From the NCBI RefSeq assembly GCF_035942955.1, contig NZ_DASZCQ010000160.1:1-64000 (forward strand): a DNA stretch of 64,000 nt, in the 5' to 3' direction. This document shows positions 26,573-33,941 of this stretch, piece after piece. Within the stretch, counting starts at the first letter, position 1. Each line of letters starts with the position of its first letter. The notes beneath the pieces are model-generated. The model was not told the origin of the DNA and made no database searches. It saw nothing but the letters and a program-made list of their open reading frames with translations. The position numbers and the translations under genes are program-made. This DNA comes from DASYTH01 sp035942955 (GTDB lineage: Bacteria; Actinomycetota; Actinomycetes; Mycobacteriales; Pseudonocardiaceae).

Positions 26573-26688
26573 CTCGCCTCCTTCGAGTGATGGCCATGCC
26601 GCCACACCGCGCCATTTGCCCCTCATCCCGCCGCCCGACCGATATTCTGCGTGCCGGCATGTGAACCGGATGCACCTGGAGGGACATC

Positions 26689-27024
26689 GTGGCGCAGAAG
26701 ACCGTTGTCGAGCTGGTCGACGATCTCGACGGTGGACAGGCCGCCGAGACCGTGTTCTTCGCCCTCGATGGCGTGGACTTCCGCATCGACCTGTCGAGCG
26801 AGAACGCCGCCCGGCTGCGCGACACCCTGGCGGAGTACGTGGGTCACGCGCGCCGCGTCGGATCCCACAACCAGAAGGGTCGCGCCGGCACGCGGCGCAA
26901 CGGCGACAAGCCCGACGTTCAGGCGATCCGGGAGTGGGCCCGCAACCAGGGCGAGACCGTCGCCGAGCGCGGCCGCCTGTCACACGATCTGCTGACCCGG
27001 TTCCAGGAAGCGCACAGCAACTAG
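26689..27024 (+). CDS. lsr2: Lsr2-family nucleoid-associated protein
   Basis: A 111-residue Lsr2 protein. The N-terminal dimerisation domain (KTVVELVDDLDGGQAAETV, then VDFRIDLSSENAARLRD) and the C-terminal DNA-binding domain (IREWARNQGETVAERGRLS) with the RGR AT-hook-like minor-groove motif are complete. Lsr2 coats AT-rich, often foreign, DNA and silences it, and so is relevant to the lower-GC islands in this window. GTG start with GGAGGG at good spacing. Single gene. Confidence 0.95.
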   Translation: MAQKTVVELVDDLDGGQAAETVFFALDGVDFRIDLSSENAARLRDTLAEYVGHARRVGSHNQKGRAGTRRNGDKPDVQAIREWARNQGETVAERGRLSHDLLTRFQEAHSN

Positions 27025-27033
27025 CTGGGGTTT

Positions 27034-27047
27034 CGCCCCGCGGGGCG
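27034..27047 (+). terminator. GC palindrome after lsr2
   Basis: CGCCCCG-CGGGGCG is a perfect 14-base palindrome starting 10 bp after the lsr2 stop, preceded by TTT. It can fold only with a few central pairs open. Probable terminator; no T-run follows. Confidence 0.45.
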
Positions 27048-27051
27048 GGTG

Positions 27052-27251
27052 GGGGCGCCCTGGTTTGTGGGGTGGTCGGGTGGCGTCTGCGGGTTGGGCT
27101 TCAGCGGAGTCCGGCGTGTCCGCCTTCCCGCAGGCAGGTTCGGCACTCGTGCAGCCGTGTGACGCGTTCCGGTGGCCGACCTTGCCGGGGCCCTTGGTTT
27201 CCGGGGTGGTTTGGTGGCGTTGTCGGGCCGGGGTTCCAGCGTGGTCCGGCG
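27052..27251. repeat. Two-copy degenerate direct repeat downstream of lsr2
   Basis: About 65 bp starting at 27052 (GGGGGCGCCCTGGTTTGTGG) recurs at 27186 (GGGGCCCTTGGTTTCCGGGG) at roughly 75% identity, spacing 134 bp; both contain GGGTTCCAGCG-like and GTCCGGCG ends. Neither copy resembles the lsr2 3' end or codes for a recognisable protein. The rest of 27025-27374 holds nothing further apart from the pnt promoter region. Confidence 0.6.
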
Positions 27252-27374
27252 CAGTGCTCACTGTTCGGGCGGGGAATTGCCGGTTCGGGCATTTTCGCGC
27301 CGGAATGGCGATCATGGGCGTCTTAGCATGACGGCGGGTCCGGCGGAGTAAACCGTGAATTAAGGTTGCTCCTT

Positions 27375-28502
27375 GTGAAGATCGCCGTACCTGCCGAGAC
27401 GATGCCGGGCGAGCGGCGGGTCGCCCTCGTGCCGGAGCTCGTCTCCCGCCTGACCGATGCCGGCCTCGAGGTCGCGGTGGAACCCGCGGCCGGGGCGGCG
27501 GCTCGCTATTCCGATGATGCCTACCGTTCCGCCGGCGCCGCGGTCGAAGCCGACGCGCTGGACGGGGCGCAGGCCCTGCTGTGCGTGCAACCGCCCGCGA
27601 TCGAGCAGGTGCACCGGCTCGACAAGGACGCGATCACGATCTCGTTCCTGCCGACCGCCCGTGAGCTGGAGCTGGTGCGGGCGCTGCGCGATGCCGGGAC
27701 GACGGCGTTCGCCATGGAGCTGGTGCCGAGGGTGTCGCGGGCGCAGGCGATGGACGCCCTGTCGTCCCAGGCGCTCGTCGCCGGGTACCGGTCCGCTCTC
27801 ATCGCCGCGGAGCGGCTGCCGCGGTTCTTCCCGCTGCTGATGACCGCCGCGGGCACCGTGCCGCCTGCGCGGGTGCTCGTGCTGGGCGCGGGCGTGGCCG
27901 GGTTGCAGGCCATCGCCACCGCGCGCCGGCTCGGCGCGGTCGTGCGCGCCTACGACGTGCGCGCGGCGGCGGCCGAGGAGGTGCGCAGCGTGGGCGCGGA
28001 GTTCATCGACCTGGACCTGCCGACGTTGGAGGGCGCCGGCGGGTACGCCAGGGAGGCGACCGAGGAGCGGGCTCGGCGGCAGCGGGAGCTGCTCGCGCCG
28101 CACGTGGCCGACGCCGACGCGTTGATCACCACGGCCGCGGTGCCGGGCCGGCCGGCGCCACTGCTGGTCACCCGGGAGATGGTGGAGGCCATGAAGCCGG
28201 GCTCGATCGTGGTGGACCTGGCCGCGGAGTCGGGTGGCAACGTGGAGGGCTCGAAGCCGGGCGAGGAGCTGACCGTCGGCAACGCCCGGGTCTGGGGCGG
28301 GCGCAACGTACCCAGCCAGATGCCGGGGCAGGCCAGCCGGTTGTACGCCACCAACGTGGTCAACCTGCTGCTGCTGATGAACGCCGACGGTGAGCTCAAG
28401 CCCGACCTGTCCGACGAGGTGCTCGCCGGGTGCTGCGTCACCCACGCCGGCGAGGTGCGGCACGGCCCGACCCGCGAGCTGCTCGGCGAGGACGCCGAGT
28501 GA
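27375..28502 (+). CDS. pntAA: NAD(P) transhydrogenase alpha subunit, soluble part (PntAA)
   Basis: A 375-residue NAD(H)-binding subunit of the proton-translocating transhydrogenase. It starts KIAVPAETMPGERRVALVPE, has SFLPTARELELV, the RVLVLGAGVAGLQAIATA nucleotide-binding loop, and TAAVPGRPAPLLVTREMV typical of PntA/AlaDH. The GTG at 27375 has AAGG nine bases upstream; TTG 27366 is less likely. The stop overlaps the next start by one base. Transfers hydride between NADH and NADP together with PntB, driven by the proton gradient, feeding NADPH to fatty-acid synthesis. Confidence 0.93.
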   Translation: MKIAVPAETMPGERRVALVPELVSRLTDAGLEVAVEPAAGAAARYSDDAYRSAGAAVEADALDGAQALLCVQPPAIEQVHRLDKDAITISFLPTARELELVRALRDAGTTAFAMELVPRVSRAQAMDALSSQALVAGYRSALIAAERLPRFFPLLMTAAGTVPPARVLVLGAGVAGLQAIATARRLGAVVRAYDVRAAAAEEVRSVGAEFIDLDLPTLEGAGGYAREATEERARRQRELLAPHVADADALITTAAVPGRPAPLLVTREMVEAMKPGSIVVDLAAESGGNVEGSKPGEELTVGNARVWGGRNVPSQMPGQASRLYATNVVNLLLLMNADGELKPDLSDEVLAGCCVTHAGEVRHGPTRELLGEDAE

Positions 28503-28807
28503 TGGACGGGGTCGCCCTGCTGACCGTGTTCGTGCTGGCGATCTTCGTGGGCTACGAGGTCATCTCGAAGGTGTCGTCGACCCTGCACACGCCGCTGATG
28601 TCCGGATCCAACGCGATCAGCGGCATCATCCTGGTCGGCACGATCGCGGTCGCCGCGCACACCGAGTCGGAGCTGATCTTCGCGCTCGAGCTCGTCGCCG
28701 TGGCACTGGCCGCGGTGAACCTGGTCGGCGGCTTCGTGGTGACCGACCGGATGCTGCGGATGTTCCGCGGCCGCCGGGAACGCCGGGAGGAGAACGTCAA
28801 GCTGTGA
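28502..28807 (+). CDS. pntAB: NAD(P) transhydrogenase membrane subunit PntAB
   Basis: A 101-residue membrane subunit, the C-terminal part of alpha split off as in many actinobacteria. Three transmembrane helices are visible (LLTVFVLAIFVGYEVISK; NAISGIILVGTIAVAA; LVAVALAAVNLVGGFVV). HTPLMSGSNAISGI is the family signature and GGFVVTDRMLRMF closes the last helix. TGATG overlap with pntAA. Confidence 0.93.
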   Translation: MDGVALLTVFVLAIFVGYEVISKVSSTLHTPLMSGSNAISGIILVGTIAVAAHTESELIFALELVAVALAAVNLVGGFVVTDRMLRMFRGRRERREENVKL

Positions 28808-28898
28808 GCGGAGCTTGCGGAGCGAACCATTCAACGCTGCCCCGTCGCCGAGGGACGAGGCGACGGGGTTGCCATCACCGAGCTTGCGAGGAGAGGGA

Positions 28899-30272
28899 GT
28901 GACCGCCACCGGGGCCTCGCTGGGCTATCTGCTGGCCTCGGTGTGCTTCATCGTCGCGCTCAAGGGCCTGTCCTCGCCGAAGTCGGCCCGGCTGGGCAAC
29001 GCGATCGGCGCGGCCGGCGCGCTGGTCGCCGTCGTGGTGGTGTCGCTCGTCGCGCGGCCGGACCGGCTGGCGCTGATCCTGCTGGCGATCCTGGTGGGCG
29101 GGGCGATCGGGGTGATCGCCGCCGAGCGCGTGCGGATGACCGCGATGCCGCAGATGGTGGCGCTGTTCAACGGCGTCGGCGGGGCGGCGGGCGCGCTCGT
29201 CGCGCTGCTGGAGCTGGCCGAGACCGGCGGCCGCGGCGACGTCGACCAGCTGGCAGTGGCGGCGTTCACCGTGCTGATCGGCTCGGTGACGTTCTCCGGT
29301 TCGGTGCTCACCTTCGCCAAGCTGCAGGAGCTGGTCACCGGCCGGCCGCTGATCTTCCCGGGAATGCGCCCGGTGGCCGCGCTGGCCGTGGCCGGGGCGC
29401 TGGCCGCCGGGATCCTGGTCCCGATCGGGACCCCGCTAGTCGTGGTGGTGCTGCTGGCCTTCGTCAGCCTCGGGCTCGGGCTGCTGCTGGTGCTTCCGGT
29501 CGGCGGCGCCGACGTGCCCATCGTGATCTCACTGCTGAACGCGTTCAGCGGCATCACGGTGACCGCGAGCGGCTACGTGCTCGGCAACGTGCTGATGATC
29601 GTGGCCGGCACCCTGGTCGGCGCCTCCGGCATGCTGCTGACCAAGCTCATGGCCAACGCCATGGGGCGGTCGCTGGTCAACATCATGTTCGGCGCGTTCG
29701 CCGGACCGTCCACTTTGGGCAGTACGGTGGAGACCGACCGGCCGGTCCGCTCGGCCGGCCCGGCGGACATCGCGATCCTGCTCGGGTACGCCCGCAAGGT
29801 GATCGTGGCCCCCGGGTACGGGCTCGCGGTCGCACAGGCCCAGCACACCCTGCGGGACCTCACCGACGAGCTGGAGCGGCGCGGGGTGACGGTGGAGTAC
29901 GCGATCCATCCGGTCGCCGGCCGGATGCCCGGCCACATGAACGTGCTGCTGGCCGAGGCCGACGTGCCGTACCACAAGCTCAAGGAGATGTCCGTGATCA
30001 ATCCGGAGTTCCGGACCGCGGACGTCGCGCTCGTCGTCGGCGCCAACGACGTGGTCAACCCGGCCGCGCACACCACCCCCGGCTCCCCGATCTACGGCAT
30101 GCCCATCCTGGCCGCCGAGGACGCGGCCGCGATCGTGTTCCTCAAGCGGTCGCTGCGCCCGGGTTTCGCCGGCATCGACAACGAGCTGCTGCACGGCCCC
30201 AAGACCACCCTGCTGTTCGGCGACGCCAAGGACTCGCTGGCCAACCTCGTCGCCGCGGTCAAGGCTCTCTGA
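28899..30272 (+). CDS. pntB: NAD(P) transhydrogenase beta subunit PntB
   Basis: A 457-residue NADP(H)-binding subunit. Eight or nine transmembrane helices fill 1-260; the C-terminal domain has VIVAPGYGLAVAQAQH, the VEYAIHPVAGRMPGHMNVLL block and VVGANDVVNPAA, all diagnostic for NADP binding in domain III. GTG 28899 is preceded by GGAGAGGGA. A 91-bp gap separates it from pntAB. Complete. Confidence 0.94.
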   Translation: MTATGASLGYLLASVCFIVALKGLSSPKSARLGNAIGAAGALVAVVVVSLVARPDRLALILLAILVGGAIGVIAAERVRMTAMPQMVALFNGVGGAAGALVALLELAETGGRGDVDQLAVAAFTVLIGSVTFSGSVLTFAKLQELVTGRPLIFPGMRPVAALAVAGALAAGILVPIGTPLVVVVLLAFVSLGLGLLLVLPVGGADVPIVISLLNAFSGITVTASGYVLGNVLMIVAGTLVGASGMLLTKLMANAMGRSLVNIMFGAFAGPSTLGSTVETDRPVRSAGPADIAILLGYARKVIVAPGYGLAVAQAQHTLRDLTDELERRGVTVEYAIHPVAGRMPGHMNVLLAEADVPYHKLKEMSVINPEFRTADVALVVGANDVVNPAAHTTPGSPIYGMPILAAEDAAAIVFLKRSLRPGFAGIDNELLHGPKTTLLFGDAKDSLANLVAAVKAL

Positions 30273-30316
30273 GCGGGTACGGTAATGATCCGGAGCTACT
30301 GGGAGGCAGGCAATCC

Positions 30317-30520
30317 ATGGTGAACGAGTCCGAGGTCAAGGACACCATCCAGGTGGCCACCGACGTGACGGTGGACCATCTCGGCCGAATCGCGTCGATC
30401 ATCGCCGGAGCCGTCCGGGACATCGCGCAGGAACTCGGCAGCTGGGCCAACGACATCCTCGAGGCGAGGGACACGGCCCAGCGCAGCCGCGCCGACGAGA
30501 CCGTCGTCGACCCCGAATAA
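30317..30520 (+). CDS. Small hypothetical protein
   Basis: A 67-residue acidic protein (EVKDTIQVATDVTVDHLGRI then an amphipathic AGAVRDIAQELGSWANDI). GGGAGG sits 10 bases before ATG 30317, supporting a real gene. It shows no signal peptide; helical throughout by composition. No family recognised. It lies between pntB and the zinc-finger regulator. Confidence 0.6.
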   Translation: MVNESEVKDTIQVATDVTVDHLGRIASIIAGAVRDIAQELGSWANDILEARDTAQRSRADETVVDPE

Positions 30521-30522
30521 TC

Positions 30523-30571
30523 GTCTAGCAGTTCTAGACATTATGTGAGATGTCTAGTTAGCCTAGACATC
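30523..30571. promoter_or_regulatory. Two palindromic operators abutting the zinc-finger regulator start
   Basis: Site 1 is GTCTAG-CAGTT-CTAGAC (30523-30539). Site 2 is GATGTCTAG-TTAGC-CTAGACATC (30549-30571), a 9-bp perfect inverted repeat touching the ATG. Centres are 29 bp apart, near three helical turns. TAGCCT at 30559-30564 is a plausible -10 for a leaderless transcript starting at the ATG, so a bound dimer would block transcription. The adjoining gene encodes a DNA-binding protein, so autoregulation is likely. Confidence 0.7.
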
Positions 30572-31114
30572 ATGGTGATCGATGACGGGCTGCTCCGACG
30601 GGCCCGCGAGGCCGCCGCACGCCTGGCCGACGCGCAGCGCCAGACCGATCTCGCCAAGGCCGACTACCACCACGCGGTGCGGCGGCTCCACTTCGCCGGC
30701 GCGTCCATGCGGGAGATCGCCGACGCGCTCGAGCTCAGCCACCAGCGGGTGCACCAGATCATCGAGGCGACCGGCGGCACCGGCGGCTGGAAGGCGCGCA
30801 AGAAGGCCACCGCCGACCTGGCGTGCAGCTTCTGCGGCCTGCCCAAGGACGAGGTCACCAAGCTCGTCGCCGGACCGGGCGTGTTCATCTGCGACGAGTG
30901 CGTCCGCCTCGTGCACCGGGCCCGCAGCGGTTCGGTGGAAACCTCCCGCACCCGACTGGATCCGGTGCCGGCCGGCAGTCGCCTGGAATGCTCGTTCTGC
31001 GGTAAGGCCGCGCCGAAGGCGTCCACCCTGATAGCCGGGCCGGGCGTGCGCATTTGCGCCGAATGCCTGCAGCTGTGCGACGACGTCCTCGCCGCGTCAG
31101 AACCGCAGTCGTGA
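30572..31114 (+). CDS. HTH protein with two ClpX-type C4 zinc fingers
   Basis: A 180-residue protein. Residues 1-75 are a coiled helix plus a sigma-70-region-4-like helix-turn-helix (GASMREIADALELSHQRVHQII). Two ClpX zinc-binding domains follow: CSFCGLPKDEVTKLVAGPGV with CDEC (about 88-115), and CSFCGKAAPKASTLIAGPGV with CAEC (about 139-170). There is no AAA+ domain, so this is not ClpX. The start ATG 30572 has no Shine-Dalgarno and directly follows a palindrome, suggesting a leaderless mRNA. Possibly a regulator that senses ClpX-like partners or zinc; inference. Confidence 0.85.
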   Translation: MVIDDGLLRRAREAAARLADAQRQTDLAKADYHHAVRRLHFAGASMREIADALELSHQRVHQIIEATGGTGGWKARKKATADLACSFCGLPKDEVTKLVAGPGVFICDECVRLVHRARSGSVETSRTRLDPVPAGSRLECSFCGKAAPKASTLIAGPGVRICAECLQLCDDVLAASEPQS

Positions 31115-31687
31115 ACCTTGGCGATCGTCGAGCTCGGGAATGCTCAGCCGCCTCAGCACGTTCTCCACGAACTCCGTCTTGCCGGCCGTATACGCTTCTC
31201 GGTCGTCGCCGTGCTGCTGAGCGAGCCGACGTTTCAGTTCCACGTACCGCTGTGCGAGCTGGCCGTCGCGACGTAGCGCGTCCCGGAATCTGACCATCTC
31301 CGCCCATTGGGGGTCCCCGGCCCGGACCAGGTGCAAATGCGCCTTCCGCCGTCGCTTCGAAGCGTCCGGCTTGACGAAGAAGCGCCGCCACGGTCGACAA
31401 TCCAGTTCTGGAGGTATTAAACACCAACCGTCCGCCGCGAGTAACTCCGATGCTTGGTCAACCACCAGATTCAGATCGCCCACCGAGGCCATCAGGTCGA
31501 TGATCGGCTTGGCGGCGAGCCCCGCGACCGCCGTGGATCCGATGTGCTCGACGCCATCGACCAGCCATGGCCCCAGCAACTCGGTCAGCCGTTCAGATTC
31601 CACCCTCGCCCGGACCGCCCACCGAGGATCATGCGGATGCACCTCAGGCCGTTCATATGCCCATGCAGGAGTAGGACCATTCATCAC
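31097..31687 (-). CDS. GrpB-family protein (nucleotidyltransferase-fold)
   Basis: A 196-residue GrpB-type protein. The core VEHIGSTAVAGLAAKPIIDLM is the signature, with the GSTAV and the acidic pair KPxIDL of the nucleotidyltransferase fold; the C-terminal LKRRLAQQHGDDREAYTAGKTEFV is also typical. The molecular role of GrpB proteins is not settled. Convergent with the zinc-finger gene and overlapping its end by 18 bp. Confidence 0.9.
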   Translation of the reverse strand: MMNGPTPAWAYERPEVHPHDPRWAVRARVESERLTELLGPWLVDGVEHIGSTAVAGLAAKPIIDLMASVGDLNLVVDQASELLAADGWCLIPPELDCRPWRRFFVKPDASKRRRKAHLHLVRAGDPQWAEMVRFRDALRRDGQLAQRYVELKRRLAQQHGDDREAYTAGKTEFVENVLRRLSIPELDDRQGSRLRF

Positions 31688-31774
31688 ATCATCACTCTAC
31701 CTTGACCAGGTGACAACGAGCGGCCATCGCGTGGACAAATGGCTGCGTCGTCGCACCTTGGAAGGACGCACGAT

Positions 31775-32227
31775 CTAGCCTGACGAACCGTTGTCGGCAG
31801 TAAGGCAATTTCGTACCTGATCTAGGTGGACAAGGTCCTTGGGTCGTTGAAGCAGGAACTTGTAGTAAAGTACGCACTCAAGCCGAACAAACCGAAATCC
31901 ACTCAGCCACTCGGCCTGGTCGATAAGCAGGTCGGTCTCCCAGTACCGCGGTAACCACTCGCTGAACACTTCTATCTTGCCGCCCCAGAACTGGATCAGC
32001 GGAATACCACGCAAGGGTCCGAAAACGGATACGCCGAGCCGCCGCGCCCGATCCCAGGCGGGGCCCCGGGCAATGATATCCAGATCCCCGATGGTCGGAA
32101 TCATGCCGCGAACGTAGAGTGGTGCGCTACCGAAGATGGCGAAGTGATCCCGATCGAGATCCAGCTCGATCAGGCGGTTGAACAAGGAGTGTTCGGTAGG
32201 ATCGAAAGACACCCGACTCGACGACAT
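31775..32227 (-). CDS. Nucleotidyltransferase-like hypothetical protein
   Basis: About 150 residues. FAIFGSAPLYVRGMI followed by IGDLDIIARG matches the GS...DxD core of minimal nucleotidyltransferases (here the DLD), and the rest is a compact alpha/beta domain. The start at 32227 has AAGGAAG upstream; ATG 32242 is possible. Twenty-two bases after the Crp/Fnr gene, so the two form an operon. GC content is clearly lower than that of the neighbours, suggesting acquisition by transfer. Function unknown. Confidence 0.65.
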   Translation of the reverse strand: MSSSRVSFDPTEHSLFNRLIELDLDRDHFAIFGSAPLYVRGMIPTIGDLDIIARGPAWDRARRLGVSVFGPLRGIPLIQFWGGKIEVFSEWLPRYWETDLLIDQAEWLSGFRFVRLECVLYYKFLLQRPKDLVHLDQVRNCLTADNGSSG

Positions 32228-32249
32228 GACCGCTTCCTTCATCGCTCAA

Positions 32250-32924
32250 TTAAGAGGTAGGAGTTTCGCCACGAGCGATTGACTGCAGGGTATCCAAGTC
32301 AAGAATCGTGATGCTCTGACGTCCTACTGAGAGTATGCCTCGTGCTTTCAAGGGACGAACGACCTTCTTCACTGAATCAGTTGAAATCCCGGCGAGTTCG
32401 GCCAGGTCGATTTGGCTGAAGCGGAGAACCTTCTTCCCGCCGGTGGTAATTCCAAGGCCTCTTGTCCAGAGGTCGACTATTGACTTGGCCAGTTTCTGGG
32501 CGCCGGCCAGTTGCGACTCGACCGTCATGTGGGTCGACTCCGCCAGTCGCTCCTGCAAGGTGTTGACCAGGGCCAATGTCGCGCGGAAATTGCTCTCCAG
32601 AAAAGTCAACCACTTGGTCGCCGAGAGATGGAGTGCCTCAACCTCTTCCAGGGCGAAAATACTGGCCGATCGCGGCTTGTTGCGAATTGCGGCCATCTCT
32701 CCGACCAGATCACCGGGACCGCGTATGGCGACGACTCGACGTGGAGAGCCGGCAACGACCTTGACATGCCCCTTGCGAATAAGCAGGACGAAGGTCGTCG
32801 TCTCGCCTTCTCCCATGAGAATGTTGCCCTTGGGAAAGCGGATCACATCCCCTATCGCCTCCAAAGTGGAGATTTCCTCCTCCGTGAGGCGGACGTCTAG
32901 CTGATAATGGGCGACATCCTCCAT
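32250..32924 (-). CDS. Crp/Fnr-family transcriptional regulator
   Basis: A 224-residue cyclic-nucleotide-binding-fold regulator. The beta-roll (about 15-120) has RFPKGNILMGEGETTTFVLL and RGPGDLVGEMAAIRNKPRSA; a long dimerisation helix follows; the winged helix near 175-215 has IDLAELAGISTDSVKKVVRPL. The phosphate-cassette residues (GEMA, RSA) resemble cAMP-binding members. The protein starts at ATG 32924 with no ribosome-binding site, consistent with the leaderless promoter upstream. Frame continues upstream into repeat DNA, which is not coding. Confidence 0.87.
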   Translation of the reverse strand: MEDVAHYQLDVRLTEEEISTLEAIGDVIRFPKGNILMGEGETTTFVLLIRKGHVKVVAGSPRRVVAIRGPGDLVGEMAAIRNKPRSASIFALEEVEALHLSATKWLTFLESNFRATLALVNTLQERLAESTHMTVESQLAGAQKLAKSIVDLWTRGLGITTGGKKVLRFSQIDLAELAGISTDSVKKVVRPLKARGILSVGRQSITILDLDTLQSIARGETPTS

Positions 32925-32931
32925 GCAGCTA

Positions 32932-32961
32932 AGTGTACTCCTACACCTAGCTTGGTGCCAA
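32932..32961 (-). promoter_or_regulatory. Leaderless promoter of the Crp/Fnr-nucleotidyltransferase pair
   Basis: Read on the minus strand: TTGGCA (-35), an 18-base spacer, TACACT (-10), then 7 bases to the ATG at 32924, so transcription would begin at or next to the start codon. TTGGCACCAA around the -35 is itself palindromic and may be an operator. Confidence 0.6.
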
Positions 32962-33464
32962 GGTCCAGCTTCCGGATCATGGCGGCCGAACTCCGCCCCA
33001 GAGATCAATCCAGTACGCGCGCGGAACCAGCTGATCGAGCAGGGCTTGCTCCCGCCGGGGCAGATCGGCAACGCGCCGCCACCGATCGGCCGCCAGCCCG
33101 ACCCCATCGCAACGGAAAGACCCCGCGGGTGAGACTGTCCAATCTCTACAGCCGAATGTTCAGTGGGCACCGCGGCCGGGCGAGGATTCGGCGAGTCGAG
33201 GGGCGCCGGGTTGATGGCCTCGTCGACCGCGAAAGCCGGCGTCGCGGGTCCTGCCGACCCGGACTGCGGCGCAACACCAACCCTCATGACCGCGAACGGT
33301 TTCGGGCCTGGGATGCGGATGGGCTAGACGGGGATGTTGCCGTGGGGCGCCGCGGCCGGCGGAGGCGGCGGCGAACTTGCGGCGGGTGTGGACCGGGCCG
33401 ATGACCTCGTCCACCACAAGAGCCGGTGTCGAGTCCCTGCCGACCCAGACCGTGGGGAGAGGCT

Positions 33465-33492
33465 GTTGCCACGCCGCGCGCGGCGCGGCAAC
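33465..33492 (-). repeat. Hairpin between array units
   Basis: GTTGCC pairs with GGCAAC around a self-complementary GCCGCGCGCGGC core. One of three different GC-rich hairpins interleaved with the copies of the carboxylase gene end. Confidence 0.65.
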
Positions 33493-33661
33493 GACCGCAT
33501 GACCGCGAACGGTTCGGGCCCGTGGTGTGGATGGCTACAGCCGAATGTTCCGTGGGCGGCGTGGGCGGCGGCGAGCTTGCGGCGGGTGTGGACCGGGCCG
33601 GTGACCTCGTCCACCACGAGAGCGGCGTCGCGCCCCCTGCCGACCCAGGCCATGTGAAGAG

Positions 33662-33705
33662 GTTGGTGCTGCGCAGCGCGCTGCGCGCGCGGCGCAGCAA
33701 ACAAC
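33662..33705 (-). repeat. Hairpin between array units
   Basis: GTTGGTGCTGCGC at 33662-33674 pairs imperfectly with GCGCAGCAAACAAC at 33692-33705 across a GC-only centre. Same position in the unit as the hairpins at 33465 and 33867, but with different stem sequence. Confidence 0.6.
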
Positions 33706-33866
33706 CTCACGATCGCGAACATGTTCGCGCCCGTGGATGGCTACCGGGAATGCTCCCGTGAGCGCGGCCGGCGAGGGTTCGGCGAGTTGAGGGGCGCCGG
33801 GTTGATGGCCTCGTCGACCGCGAAAGCCGGCGTCGCGGGTCCTGCCGACCCGGACCGCGGGGGAGA

Positions 33867-33900
33867 GGTTGTTGTCGCGGCGCGCGGCGCGACAACAACC
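33867..33900 (-). terminator. Perfect 13-bp hairpin downstream of accD-type gene
   Basis: GGTTGTTGTCGCG (33867-33879) pairs without mismatch with CGCGACAACAACC (33888-33900), loop 8. It lies 41 bp after the stop codon in the direction of transcription and is the likely terminator of the fatty-acid synthase operon; related stems recur in each array unit. Confidence 0.65.
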
Positions 33901-33941
33901 GCACGGCCGCGAACGGGGTTGGGCCTGGGGGTGTGGATGGG

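Larger units (their letters stand above)
33140..33941 (-). repeat. Tandem array of degenerate copies of the carboxylase-beta 3' end
   Basis: Downstream of the accD-type stop codon, four units repeat its last 30 or so codons. The anchor encoding VVDEV lies at 34032 in the gene and at 33807, 33603, 33403 and 33216 in the copies (spacings 225, 204, 200, 187). The gene ends VVDEVIDPAQTRRKLAEALA; the 33403 copy reads VVDEVIGPVHTRRKFAAASA, the 33603 copy VVDEVTGPVHTRRKLAAAHA, the other two VDEAINPAPL. Outer copies (33216, 33807) resemble each other and the inner pair resemble each other, so blocks were duplicated as well. Hairpins lie between units. Confidence 0.9.

Noticed and set aside
26573..26688. 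Fluoride riboswitch upstream of the crcB pair
   Set aside because: GATGAGGGGC-like sequence occurs on the minus strand, but the conserved pseudoknot and the GGCTGATG...CTCCTAC part of the aptamer are not present.
33140..33941. CRISPR-like array
   Set aside because: Units are about 200 bp, degenerate, without unique spacers, and match the end of the neighbouring gene.
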